Origin: Orobanche coerulescens
Taxonomy: Eukaryota > Streptophyta > Magnoliopsida > Lamiales > Orobanchaceae
Reading direction: 5' to 3'
Length of the DNA stretch: 64,000 nt
Assembly: GCA_033398695.1 (NCBI GenBank)
Contig: CM065816.1
Span: 131,413,358 to 131,477,357, forward strand
The notes under the pieces are model-generated. The model saw only the letters and a program-made list of their open reading frames with translations. It was not told the DNA's origin and made no database searches. Position numbers and translations under genes: made by a program. Below, piece by piece: positions 20,575 through 32,274 of the stretch. Every line of letters begins with the position of its first letter. The stretch's first letter is position 1.

Positions 20575-20837
20575 TTATAGTGAAAAGAATGATTTTGGGT
20601 TATCGGTTCCCGGATTCGGGTCAGTATTAGATGAAACGGCTAATCGGGATAACCAGTCCGGATTAGTCTGGGTAGCAAATAAAATTACGGAATCGGTCCG
20701 GTTACCCAATAAATTATCGAATCATTTCCCGGGAACAGTATCGGATCCGATAAGCTTATCAGATCGGTTTTTGGATACCCGATAAGCTTATCAATTAGAT
20801 ATCAGGTAGGTCGAGATCTGGACCGATAACAGGCCTA
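20575..20837. repeat. Probable right end of hAT-2
   Basis: Subterminal region rich in CGG/CCG and GGATACCCGATA repeats, ending ATAACAGGCCTA at 20837. The inverted form TAGGCCTGTTAT resembles hAT terminal repeats. I could not find the matching left end in the window, so the full extent of hAT-2 is unknown; ACGGTCTC (20838-20845) is a candidate TSD without a partner. Confidence 0.5.
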
Positions 20838-21640
20838 ACGGTCTCCATATAATCATTGCTTGTTGTATAGAGATGTGTTTGTTTTCGATTAAATTTTGAT
20901 TTTTATCTTTTGGTAGTAAATACAACGTAAAATAGTATTATAATCTAATAATTTGTTTGAACAAGAAAACTTAATAAATATAATAGGAATAAGAAGCATA
21001 GTTCATACAACACGGTCATGGTGCTAAAACTCTCCGGCAATGATTAAATTATATATAAGAATTAATTTTGGTAAGAACCCTTCTTCGCGTGAGAATTAGG
21101 AATCAATCTGAGTTATTAAATAATAAAATAAAGAAGATTCGGATTTTGCCGCATCATCACAACAGATGGAGAGTGTGGATGACGTTAATTAAAAATAAGG
21201 GTAATTTTGTTCTTTCATAAAAAAATTATTCCAATTTTTAAATACAATAACTAATTCATTTATTATCCATTTTAAATAAAAAAATATATCAAATTAATCA
21301 TCTTTTCAGGATCTATAATTGAAGATGCATATTGCATACCTAAAAATATAAAAAAGTAGTGTGTTGTAATAATAAAAGCAGTGCAAAATATAAAGAAAAA
21401 TGCACTACTTCATAGAATATACAAATGCATTGCTCTATAGTGTATAATACACTGCTTCACAGTGTGTAAATGCACTGCTTCATAGTGTAGAAAGTACTGT
21501 TTCTGTTTCAAAACTGACACAAAAATTCCTGATAAAATCGTTAACTTCAATGAATAAACTGCTTTTATTGGATATAAATTAGGAGTCGTGCCATATACCA
21601 TCAGAAAGTCAAGTGAGTCTAGTTTCCAACAAAAAAGGCA
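20838..21640. other. AT-rich sequence with a short repeat cluster
   Basis: No gene recognised. At 21395-21495 four imperfect copies of a 20-25 base unit occur (ATGCACTGCTTCATAGTGTA and variants), with partly inverted sense. Confidence 0.5.
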
Positions 21641-21649
21641 CTAAAATTT

Positions 21650-21990
21650 ATTAAGCATAGGGAGAGTTATGATGCATTTAATGGAGACTGTCAAGATGCT
21701 TATTTTATTAGCGTGTGTTAATCATTCCTTGTAGCGTGCGCTAACAACACATCATTGCATGCGTCATATATCTATTTATATTTTTTGACTTTGCTTCAGA
21801 ATCTTCCCAACGGATTGATTGACTTGAACTCAAAATGGTATTTAGCGTGCGCTAAATATCATCAATAGCGTGTGCTATGTCTTACTTCACTGCATACGTC
21901 ATTCTGTGTTTAAATGTGTTTGCAACGGTAAAAAGCATTCGATAGCGTGCGTTAATGTTCATGTGTAGCGTACGCTATCTTCATCCAGTT
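21650..21990 (-). repeat. Fragment of a copia-type LTR (same family as 28867-30132)
   Basis: The reverse complement of about 21700-21985 aligns by eye to 29145-29440 of the solo LTR at 28867-30132, including the long shared block AAGTCAATCAATC...GGGAAGATTCTGAAGC and ATATGACGCATGCAATGATG. It carries six TAGCGYGCGCTA-type motifs at corresponding places. Ends are ragged and there are no TSDs, so it is an old fragment. Confidence 0.75.
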
Positions 21991-22610
21991 CGTCGGAGCT
22001 CGTGGGTTTTGTGGTGCTACTACCTCCAAGATGCTGCCGTTTTATCTTTGGAGACGATATCTCAGAACCGAGAGCACTACCGAGGCATATTTCGTCTTTC
22101 AATTCAATTTTGAGTTTTCTAATTTCTGTTTTTCGAGTTGTAATTTTGTTTTCAGTTGTAATTTATTTTCGCCCGACAAGTTTTACGAATAAATTTCCAA
22201 CAAGATCATGCAAGCAACATTTCTTGAAACAAAGCGGGCACCAATTGATTAGAAGCTTTTCTTCTGCACAATTGAAATTGTCCAACAGATTCATCATACT
22301 CGTCTTTGCAATCAATCGAATATACTCGTCGCTTTTATACATTTAATATACTATTTATACAAATATATTACACTGCAAATATATGTTTCTTATGTTTAAT
22401 GTTGTTATTTTTTCTGAAAATAAATATTTTAATTCTGTATTTTAAGTATTACAATATGCATCTTAAGATGTAGATCATGAAATAAGGATTAATTTGATAT
22501 ACTTTGTTAAAAAAAATAAGAAATGAGTAAGTTATTTTTATTTTAAATTGAGATGATTCAGTTGTGAGATTATTTTAATGCCCTTCAATGTCAAAAAGTT
22601 ACCGAAAACA
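21991..22610. other. Unassigned AT-rich sequence
   Basis: No recognisable protein, RNA or repeat boundary. The 114-residue ORF at 22002-22346 shows no motif and is not called. Confidence 0.4.
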
Positions 22611-24638
22611 TGTAATATCCGCATTTTCTTTTCGGTATTTTTTATTTTGGTGTATTTTTTATTTTTAGTGACTCGCTTGTAACCGTATTGATATTTTGAG
22701 AATATCTAATACTGGACTTTTTGTCATCCGAGCTTGTTTCGGACTTGTTTTACCCAATTCCGCATTTATTGTCATTTCCGTCGCTTTTTGGTTCGATTCC
22801 TGTAATTGTTATACGGAACTGCCTTTTCGGGGTTGCCGTAAATCCATATTATGTCATTATGGATGTTGTGAGCTTTTATTTGGTGTTTCGATCGTGTATC
22901 ATGTATTTCGGATGTTTTGGGTCATTTTGTAATTTCCCAAAGTTATGGGGTAATTACTATCGTTGTCGTTTTCCGAACCTTTGGGTAGTCGGAATCATGT
23001 TTTCTTTTAGTGCTTTAGTTCTGACTCGAACTCGTCGTGCGTGTGTCTTCTTCAGTCCGTTGTTTAGTGTCAGGTGCGCATTGTTTTCATCCGGGGTAGA
23101 ATTCGTCGTTTTCCAACTTTGAGTATTGTTTGTTCTGCTGTCTGCACTCGTTAACGCACGCTAAGGATGCCCTTAGCGCACGCTAACCGGACTTTCTAGA
23201 GACCCTCCAGTTGTCTGTTGTAGCTCGTTAGCGCACGCTAAGACCATTCTTAGCGCACGCAATGGTGAAAATTAGCGCACGCTAGATATGTTTTTGAGGT
23301 TCTGGACTCCGAACAGGATTGGCGATCTGGTGCGATTTTTGAACCTTCAATCATATTTCTATCATCTTCCTTGAGTTCCTGGTGTAGATTAACAACATCT
23401 ACTTGTGTTCTTCATCTTTGATCTGAGGTAACCTCTTAGAACCCTTTGTGAAATTGGGGGTTTTCGATTTAATGTCCGATTTGTTCAGTGTTGTTGATTA
23501 ATCCATGATGTATGTGATTAATCTTAGTGGTATTCATATTTTCCCTACTAGTTCATGGTAAATTTCATGGTATTTGTGAAATCGAGAGGGTTCGGTTGTG
23601 ACCCGCCCTCGTTGTTGTTTTTGTACGAATTTACATGAATCGTAGGTGGGTTTTCCGGTGTATTCCATTTTCGTATTCGTGTAGAATTGGTTGTGATTGT
23701 ACTCTTCGAATCGTTAGGTTCGGAGTTGTCAGTTCCTAACAAGCGTAGTTGATTTTTCGTTCCTTTCGTCGTTAACTTCTCAAGGCAAGTATTCTTGTGA
23801 AACCCTTATGCTTAACATGAAATAGTAATGTATATGTGTTTGATTTGCTCATTCCGGGAGGGTCCGACGAGGCCTCGGAGGGATCTGTGTTTTCGCTCCT
23901 GATTCACGAGCTTATTTGGATAGCCAGTCCGAGAGGCTCCATAGAGGCCTCGGATGGGACCAGTGGTTTAGCCCCGGTCCTAGGCGAGTCATGTGCGTGA
24001 TTTTTAACTATGGCGAGTCCGGGAGGGTCCATAGAGATGGGACCAGTGGTTTAGCCCCGGTCCTATGCGATTTCCAACTGTGATTATTGACTGTTTGTTT
24101 TTCGGGAAAAGACATGTCTTGATTTTATTTCAAAACAATTTGATGCATGTACTATGAGATGTGTAAGCGAATGGTTTTGCCTTAATTACTTGTACTAGCG
24201 TAATTGTTAACCCCTTTCGGGACCCGTTTGGGAAAATTCGTTTTATGAATTTCAGGTTGCGTTCAGCCGGTCGAGCGGACACTGGAGTAGTACGAGGATG
24301 CTGGTCAGGGTTGTTGACGTGTGCAAATCAGTCCCTTTATTTTAGTTGTCCATTTTAAAATGTTTATTTTCAAACTTGTAAACTGATAGATAGTACTCGC
24401 GAGTACTTAGGCGTTTTAAAGTTGGAAGATGGATTCTATACTAAATTTTATGTGTGATTTTCGATGATGTCTGGTTTACCGGTTGTACCGGGCGTTTTTT
24501 TTAATTTGTGTCTTGGTGATGTGTGTTTTCTCGCTAACCGAGATGGTTAGACGAGCGGTATAAATTAGTTAGCCTAGTGGGTCCCACGTAGAGGTCCATG
24601 ACGCTGTAATATACCCTGAATATTTTGGGGGTGTTACA
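22611..24638 (+). repeat. Solo LTR G (gypsy type), TSD AAACA
   Basis: Begins TGTAATATCCG and ends GGGGGTGTTACA, with perfect 5-base repeats AAACA at 22606-22610 and 24639-24643. No internal region follows, so this is a solo LTR left by recombination. Its 3' end matches the reverse complement of the LTR B and D ends (CAGGGTATATTACAGCG-like). Two tandem blocks at 23850-24070 contain GGGACCAGTGGTTTAGCCCCGGTCC, corresponding to the GACCCGTCGGTCCGTCCC blocks of B and D. ORFs inside are chance. Confidence 0.9.
23146..23292 (+). promoter_or_regulatory. TTAGCGCACGCTAA cluster in solo LTR G
   Basis: Five copies in about 150 bases, two of them the full TTAGCGCACGCTAA. In sense orientation the core is GCGCACGC, the same polarity as in the other LTRs. 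No clear TATA box seen immediately after it. Confidence 0.75.
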
Positions 24639-25173
24639 AAACATGTATGTCTTTCTATTTGTATTTGAAGTTCTTACGGTCTTAAATTTCATCCAAGGAT
24701 CTTGATTGATTTTAAGTTCTTATATTTTGATGTAATTCAAAATGTGGTGTAATTTTGTCACCATGTGAGAACTAAGAAGTGCTATAGTATGTTTTATGTA
24801 ATGCGACATTGCTAGTAAGAAAAAGCAACCTAGTGAATTAATAATTGGGGGGAATTTTGTAAATATAGAACTTGCGTTTACATTAGTTATAATAGCATTA
24901 CATAATATATATATATATATATATATGGATTGATTATGGTGGAAACACCCTTAATGGTGAAATCTAAAAACCAATTTTATTATTAAGTAATTTATTGTAT
25001 ATTTATTATTATTTGTTACATCAAGTTGGTCGCTAGTATATGCAACAAATAATACAATAAAAAATACATAAATGCATATAATTCTACTCATCTACAGCCG
25101 TTAGATCACTAATATCAATGGCCTACAAAAGTTTCTAGATTTCACAAGATAATTAGTTTTTATATGATCTATT

Positions 25174-25228
<55 letters not shown>

Positions 25229-25655
25229 TGTGTGTGTCTGTGTGTGTGTGTGTGAAGAGTAAGAGTATTTTCGGTTCAGCTAAAAAAAAATGGAAGTCGA
25301 GATCAAACTGAAAGTCAGAACTCTTCTATATTAGTGCAATCCGAAAATCAATTGTGAAACCAACTTAATTTAACTGTAGGTACGCGTCCCATACAATTTC
25401 ATTAATTTGAAAGATATTATATAATCTCTAAATTAATAATTTATTAATTTAGAGAGATAATGTATATAATTAATAACTGACCTTCAAAATTTTTGGGTTG
25501 TATAATCTACTTACAATGTACATTAGTTATTTATGACAAATAAATTATAATGTTAATAGAATATATACTCATATAATCATGTTAATTGGTAATTTGAATG
25601 GTCTCATTCATTGTTTTTTGCCAAAGTAAAAGAATAGTTCATGGACTTACATATG
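24639..25655. other. AT-rich sequence with microsatellites
   Basis: Contains (TA)n at about 24907-24926, and (TA)n at about 25178-25225 continuing into (TG)n to 25252. No gene recognised. The stretch flanks solo LTR G and may be part of an older element. Confidence 0.6.
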
Positions 25656-25659
25656 TATA

Positions 25660-26250
25660 TTGTCTAGAAGTAGATCAATATATAATGATATGTTGTATTA
25701 TAATGATCCATTTTACCGTAAAGATTTAGAAGGCTATGAGTTGGACATATCTTCTCTAGAAAAGATTAATGTTTTAGATGCTATCGATATGACAGTCTCA
25801 GATTGGACAACAAATGTTCAACAAGAGGCAAAAGCAATTTGCTTTCGTCATTGTAAAACTTGTTGGCGAGTCAAACCGACCCAAGTACATTAAGTGATGC
25901 AACTCCCCGAGAAGACATTCGTGAGCTTGAGAACAAGATCACTGGTATGCGCTATCGGAATAAAATGGATGTGAATCACTTGCAAGACTTTCCCGGTGAA
26001 AGTAAAGAATGTTACAAAGTTCAGAGTTTAGAAGAAATAGTGGTTGATGTCATTCAAAATTAGGTAGATGATGAAGCGGGTGATCATTTAGTACATTTGC
26101 AACATGTCACTGGAAAAGAAGCATTGCAAGCGGCAACAACTCTTCATAACTTTTTACTACAATACGAGAAGACAACGCCGCAACTCTTGGGTGCAATTGA
26201 GAGATTTAAAGATGAGATCAATGCAGATTTGAAGTTCAACAAAAAGTGAG
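25660..26250 (+). pseudogene. pogo/Tigger-like (CENP-B/jerky type) transposase C-terminal fragment
   Basis: Plus-strand frames show EGYELDISSLEKINVLDAID and an FRHCKT block near 25845, then in another frame REDIRELENKI near 25910 and, after a stop at 26061, GKEALQAATTLHNFLLQYE near 26115-26170, ending near 26248. These resemble the tail following the DDE domain in plant Tigger/CENP-B-like transposases. Only the tail is present; the CENP-B/HTH DNA-binding part and the DDE core are missing. One frame change and one stop are visible. Identification is by remembered family motifs. Confidence 0.6.
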
Positions 26251-26297
26251 TAACAGTAGATTCATATTTTACTAAATTGTCTTATAATATTCAAGTG

Positions 26298-26302
<5 letters not shown>

Positions 26303-26340
<38 letters not shown>
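26303..26340 (+). repeat. TA microsatellite
   Basis: About 19 TA units directly abutting the hairpin MITE. Confidence 0.9.
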
Positions 26341-26342
<2 letters not shown>

Positions 26343-26643
26343 CGCGTTAGATTAATATTAGATGCGATTTACTGACTAATTTATGCGTGAGTTTTGTACT
26401 AATTATGCATGAAATATATGCATTTCGTGCATCAAAATTTCAATGCATTAAAATATGCAATATATTTGATGCATATAATCTAATATTTTAATGCATCGAT
26501 ATTTTGATGCATATGCATATTTTAATGCATTGAAATGTTGATGCACGAAATGCATATATTTCGTGCATAATTAGTACAAAACTCATGCATAAATTAGTAC
26601 TGTAAAATACTGCATCTAATATTGGTACTGCATAGAACGCACC
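26341..26643. mobile_element. Palindromic MITE (about 300 bp hairpin)
   Basis: Two arms of about 120-140 bases are near-perfect inverted copies: left GGCGCGTTAGATTAATATTAG..., right ...CTAATATTGGTACTGCATAGAACGCACC. They share internal blocks such as GAGTTTTGTACTAATTATGC. Flanked by TA-rich sequence on both sides, so the TSD could be TA or hidden. No coding capacity. Superfamily uncertain. Confidence 0.75.
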
Positions 26644-26874
26644 ACTATATATATGAGATTTTTTTTATAATTTCGTTGTACCTTATATATATACTTGAAT
26701 TTTCCAAAAATAATAATATCTTATTATTTAATTGATTGGTGTCCAAATTTGAACTAGTTTCAAGTTAGAACCGAACAAATAATTAATTTTGTCCAAGTTA
26801 TTAATTTATCGAATATTATTTTATGTAGGTTTTACTATATGATGCTACTACTATTTTTAATTATTACGTTGTCA

Positions 26875-26900
26875 GTATCGTGACTAATACTAAAATAAAT
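26875..26900 (+). repeat. 26-bp direct repeat, left of hAT-1
   Basis: GTATCGTGACTAATACTAAA... (26 bases) recurs at 54374-54399 with two differences. Its last 8 bases AAATAAAT (26893-26900) are the proposed hAT-1 TSD. Confidence 0.65.
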
Positions 26901-27083
26901 TAGGGGTGTGCAGAAAAACGAATATACCGAAAAATCATACCAAACCATATATACCGTACCGAAAAAAATGAAAAACTGATTAAACCGATCTATATCGATT
27001 TTCCTTTTTGGTAAAAACAAAATTTTGGTACGGTATGGTATTGACTTATATACCGAATATAAAAACCATATCATACAACTTAA

Positions 27084-27089
<6 letters not shown>

Positions 27090-27117
<28 letters not shown>
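27090..27117 (+). repeat. TA microsatellite
   Basis: About 14 TA units in the hAT-1 left subterminal region. Confidence 0.85.
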
Positions 27118-27120
<3 letters not shown>

Positions 27121-27402
27121 TACAATAAATTTTATACTCCATAATCTACGTAATACCTAATATTAATTTTTTAATTAGTTAATAACCTAGTAACCTACGC
27201 AGTGATTGACTTTCAAAATACCTAATATTAATTTCCATAAAAATCTTCTCCTTATAATCTTACGAGGCGTTACGAACCCGTGCGATGCACCGGCTGTGCT
27301 TTTGGTTGAATATCTACGTGTTTTGTACGTAATGTTTGTGCAGATGTTTATATACTTTATATCAAGGTTGCGTTAATGTGTGTAATATAAGTTATATCAC
27401 TA

Positions 27403-28866
27403 TGTAACGCCCCGACTTTCTAGGGGTAATTATTGGGGAAAATAAATAAAAGGTAAATTTGACGAAGAATAACGCCTACAAAATCGAGTCGCTACACTGA
27501 CATAAATTAAATACCTTTAATTAAGGCAATAACACGTCATAGATACGAAATAAAATTTGCGTCGGAAGAATAAATTATAAATTGTTAATTTCTAACAAAA
27601 GTTTCCCCAAAAGAATTTCGAAACATTTGACATAAGAAAAACATCATTTAATAAATTTCATTCATATGCCCTCTCGGCTCGCTCCTTCGTTCATCCGGCT
27701 CGGTTTAACCTGCGGGATCAATAAAGGTGGGGGTGAGCTTCCTCCAGCTCGTGGAAATCTCACTTATCACAGTAATATATAATCTCATGGAAAGCATAAA
27801 ATGAATAATCTATCATATCTTTTCCTCAATATGAATACATACACACCATATTACGTATAGCATGAATCTAGCACGCATAACACGAATATTGAGGTTGCGC
27901 ATGTGTCTCCGCAACAACATGAAACATACACAAAATACGACATATAACATGAATCGAGCACGCATGTGAATATTGAGGTTGCGCAGGTGTCCCCGCAGAG
28001 TTGTGCTATACAACCCTAAAATTGGTCCCAACATATGTACCGAATGACACGTGTCGTGTTTTTATTCGCGGGACTCATATTTATATATGAGGGGTCTAAT
28101 TAGAATCCATCTAATTAAGATGTTGGGGAAATTAGGGACTTGTAGAGTGGGTAGTATAGCATTTTCCGTCCCCGCAACAACATATATCTTAAGATAGCCT
28201 ATTTACACGTATACATGTGAGCCTGATTCACAACATGTATCGTCAATTTTTAAACATGAATTGAATATCACATATTGAATTGAATATCACATATACAATC
28301 CAATTAAAGCTCTTAAAGTGATAGTGAAAATTCCCACGAATAAATGATGCTGTCTGACTTGAATATGGAGATGCTCGACTCACAGTCCTAAGCCCGTAAA
28401 TCCTCGATAAAGTCTACATATAATAATATTTTAATCATTATAAAATATTATGATATAATGACGGAAATTAAAATATATGCATAAAGTCGGACTAATTATT
28501 AATATTAATTGAAAGGTCAACATTTTAATGTCTTGGTCAAAATGGGACTGAATTGGAGGTTTTAAAGTTGAGTGGGGTCAAATTGTAAGAGTTGAGAAGC
28601 TGACTGGGTTAAAATCGAAGAATCATAAATCAAAACGGGTTTAAATTGAAGTATACAGAATTTCTGGGGTTAAATTGAAAGCTTCAGGAAAATGTGAGGG
28701 CTAAATTACAAAACCCTAATAAATGTTTCAAAATTGATGTCATTAATACTCCCAATCATTTTTAGGACTCAATCTTTCATTATATATGATATTCTGATAA
28801 AGAGTATATTCGACTCTGTCTCTCTACCTTCTTTCCTGTCTTACGTTAGTCGTTCCATCTTTCAAA
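27403..28866 (-). repeat. Probable old gypsy LTR remnant
   Basis: Starts TGTAACGCCCCGACTTTC (minus-strand LTR end type) and includes GGTGGGGGTGAGCTTCCTCCAGCTC and ATTGAGGTTGCGCA-repeated blocks (27890, 27975) with CATGAAT...CACGCAT repeats, seen commonly in plant gypsy LTRs. The other terminus and TSD could not be found, so the extent is approximate. Confidence 0.4.
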
Positions 28867-30132
28867 TGTTGGAATATTTTATTCCATACATTATTTAATA
28901 GAGTTTTGATGATTAAGTTGCTAAACACAACAAAACAACAACGAGGCGAAGCAAAACATCGAAGCAGACGAAGACGCAAAAAGCTGAACAAAATACATGC
29001 TTAGCGCACGCAAGAGCTGAAGGTTAGCGCACACTAACGAGATTTATCTGCAGATCAGACGAGTTACGAAGCTACCTGAAGGACTTACCTGATAGACTAG
29101 CGCACGCTAGATATCAAGACTAGCGCACGCTAGAAGGTGAAGATAGCGCACGCTACACATGCAGAGTAACGCACGCTATCGAAGGCTATTTTACCGTTGA
29201 GAAGATATTCAAACACTGTATGACGCAAGCAATGACGAAATCATAGTGCACGCTAAGGATGAGGAATGGTGCACGCTAAGACGTTTGAATTCAAGTCAAT
29301 CAATCTTTTGGGAAGATTCTGAAGCAAAGTCAAAAAGTATAAACGGATATATGACGCATGCAATGATGCAAGATTAGCGCACGCTACATGGAAATGTTAG
29401 CGCACGCTAACTTTCATGGACAGTAGCCACTGGACTGAAATTACAAGAGTTTAACGTACGCTATATGCAGTACATAACGTATGTTACAGGCAAAAATGTG
29501 CGATAGCGCACGCTAAGAAGAAGAGCTAGCGCACGCTAAGCAAGTCAACTGGCAGTAACGGCTAGTTTTATGAAGAAGGCTATAAATACCACATCCTTGG
29601 TATCAAACCATACAACAACTTCAAGCAATCAAGACATTGATCTGATATTCATATACTTTATATTGTTGTTGTGATATTGAGCGTATATTGTTAGTTTGAG
29701 TGTTTATACATTCAACACATACACGAGAGGTAAAAGAAAAGATACGATTGGATTCAGTGTTATTAGGATCAAGGATCCGACATTGTTAGAATCGCAATCG
29801 CTATCTTAGTGAAGTTTATCTAGTACCGATAGAAAGCTAGAGTGGTTGATTCCTTGTCCAATAGAAAAGGAAACGGTTTAACTTGGACCGACAAAAAGAC
29901 AAGTAAGAGAACGGTTTTACTTGGATCGATAGAAAACGAGCTTGTAACGGTAATCCCTCGACCGATAAAATAGAGCTGCAGAGGTTTTGATCTTCATCCT
30001 ATTGAAAAAGATACCCCAAGAGAGGACGTAGGTACGTTTGGCCGAACCTCTATAAATCCGTGTGTCGTTTAATTTCCGCACTTTATATTTACGCTTCCGC
30101 AACACAGCGCAAATACCGATATTGCTCCAACA
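28867..30132 (+). repeat. Solo LTR F (copia-type ends), TSD TCAAA
   Basis: Begins TGTTGGAATATT and ends GATATTGCTCCAACA, with perfect 5-base repeats TCAAA at 28862-28866 and 30133-30137. TATA box TATAAATA at 29581-29588. TGTTGGA...TCCAACA ends are typical of copia LTRs; no coding region is present to confirm this. It is inserted in the 5' non-coding part of hAT-1. Confidence 0.88.
28999..29540 (+). promoter_or_regulatory. TTAGCGCACGCTAA cluster in solo LTR F
   Basis: About 14 copies, including perfect TTAGCGCACGCTAA and variants such as CTAGCGCACGCTAG, GTAACGCACGCTAT and ATAACGTATGTTA. It ends about 40 bases upstream of the TATA box. The core is GCGCACGC on the transcribed-sense strand. It also contains GGACAGTAGCCACTGGACT at 29418-29436, a spacer shared with gypsy LTRs. 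Confidence 0.85.
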
Positions 30133-30152
30133 TCAAAACCCTAGCACTCTAC

Positions 30153-32155
30153 TGTAACACCCCCCAAGTTATTCAGGGAATATTACAGCGTCGTGAGCCC
30201 CACCGTGGGACCCACAAGGCTAAACATACGCGGAACTATAAATTTTGACCGAGAAGGTCTACATACAATAGAATGAAGAACAATACAAGGTGTATTCGAA
30301 AAATGTCCAACGTATCCAAAGACATCACAACACGAAACAATACCTCGGCAAACACATGCCGGAACATCAAGAAAAATGGAAAACCATACTCGAGTATTCA
30401 AATAACCATTCCAGTATAACAACACTGAATGGAGGACACAAAACATAACTAGAGGAAAGACACCGTATCACGCTTGCCCATCATCTTCATGCCGACCCGA
30501 TACCTGCCTGTCCACTCTCCTGGAACCTGAAATACATGAAAAGTATTTCCCCCATAAAGGGGTTAGCCGTCGAATAGCTAGTGCAAGTATATCAAGTGTG
30601 AAATACAATACTCCTCGACAATAAAGTAAATGTAACCATCAATTCATCAATTTAATACTAGTATTCTGGAATAACTAAATCTCATAGCATCACATCAATA
30701 CATATATGAATACCGTGGAACCGCACCAGAGGCTACAGAACCCTCAGAGGACCCGTCGGTCCGTCCCAAAGTGGTTTGTTCATATCATCTGTGGAATCGC
30801 ACCAAGAGGCTACGAAACCCTCAGGGGACCCGTCGGCCCGCCCTAGAGTGGATATAAATAATCATGCCATTAATATATCTTACTTTCAAAATCGAGAATG
30901 TACAATCATAAATATATACTTGCCTTTGAGACATCGAGAAATTGAACGGAAAAAGGGTACGACTTCAGTAGGTCCAAGAACGCGCTTTCGGCACCTAAAC
31001 GATTCGCAAGGAATATGATAATCAATTATCCATACTCAAATTACACGAAAAAACTCCCGAAACCCGTCTACGATTCACGAAAATACACGGATAAACAACT
31101 AGAGGTTGGAAAATCATCCAAACCCTCACAAGTGCGAAAACGGCACAATCCAACCCGTAAAATCGTAGGGAAAGCATGCATATGGGATAGATACGTCATA
31201 ATCTCAAGGTTCTCAAGCTTCAAAATGAATAAATCGGACGAATCTAGGAAAAATCCCAAAAATCCCAAAAATAGGGTTCTAAAGATTTTTACCTTGATTT
31301 GGACGTTAGGATGGATTAGATGTTGTGGAATCCTTGTTTTCCGACCAAATATGTTGATGTTTGACGAAGAATCGCTCCCAATCTCCCAAAATCATCTCAC
31401 TGGAGCTGCTCCCGTCGGAAATGAGTGAAGAGGATGAAAAATGACGAAATGGAAGTCAACTGTCCAATATATATCCGCCCAGTCTAGCGCACGCTACGCT
31501 TCCTTCATTAGCGTGCGCTAGCGTGGTCACCGGGTAGTCCAGTGGCTTCTGCGGGCCCCATTAGCGTGCGCTAATCGCCCTTCTCTAGTGTGCGCTAGCC
31601 AAAAAGTGGTGTCCAGTACTGGAGTCCAGAACCTACTGTCCTCTGCCCTGCTCAAGCCTTAGCATGCGCTACCACTATGGCTTAGCGTGCGTTATGCGAC
31701 AGCTTTAACGTGCGCTAGCCGAAGCCTAGCGTACGCTACCTGATAGTCCAGAAAACCTGACAACCTCACTGCCTCTGCCGACCAGCCCGTTAGCGTGCGC
31801 TACGGACGGATGTTAGCGTACGCTACTAACCATGAATAGCGTGCGCTAACGAACTCCTAGCGCGCATTAACCGCCACCCAGGCGCCCTGCCATCGGTTCC
31901 GACTGGTCCCTTAGCGCGCGCTACGACTCAAAACTAGCGTGCGCTAATCAAGCAGAATTAGCGTGCGTTAGCCTAGGCCTAGCGTGCGCTATTTCTCTGG
32001 TCCAGAACACATCCACAAGGTCTAAACAACACGATCGTGACCCAAACAAGATACGAAACTCGATAACAATATCGACAACATCACCAAGAGTTTACAGAGT
32101 GACAAAATAAGAAGAACGGCAAGGTCGAACAGTCAATAAAAGTACGGGTATTACA
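30153..32155 (-). repeat. Solo LTR B (gypsy type), TSD TCTAC
   Basis: Plus strand TGTAACACCC...GGGTATTACA with perfect 5-base repeats TCTAC (30148-30152 and 32156-32160). Same family as solo LTR D (51591-53582). A TATATA box lies near 31467-31474 on minus. Inserted 15 bases from solo LTR F, in the 5' part of hAT-1, upstream of the transposase ATG. Confidence 0.92.
31484..31992 (-). promoter_or_regulatory. TTAGCGCACGCTAA-type cluster in solo LTR B
   Basis: Sixteen copies in about 510 bases (plus-strand form TTAGCGTGCGCTAA), with variants such as TTAGCGCGCGCTAC and CTAGCGTACGCTAC. The cluster ends about 10 bases upstream of the TATA box on minus. Confidence 0.88.
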
Positions 32156-32274
32156 TCTACAACTACTACGCCAGTGAGTCTTTGCATCTCTCTTTATTAG
32201 AGACATAGAAAATACATTAATTAGATATCCACGTTCATGTTGCATCTTGATTTTGATTTTGCAGATGGAGAAAC

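Noticed and set aside
22721..23122. 133-residue ORF
   Set aside because: Inside solo LTR G, overlaps the palindrome cluster region, no motif.
24900..25655. Possible MITE around the TA/TG microsatellites
   Set aside because: No inverted ends or TSD could be located.
27270..27300. CGAACCCGTGCGATGCACCGG as a Helitron or MITE end
   Set aside because: Only a short resemblance; no second end or CTRR hairpin terminus found.
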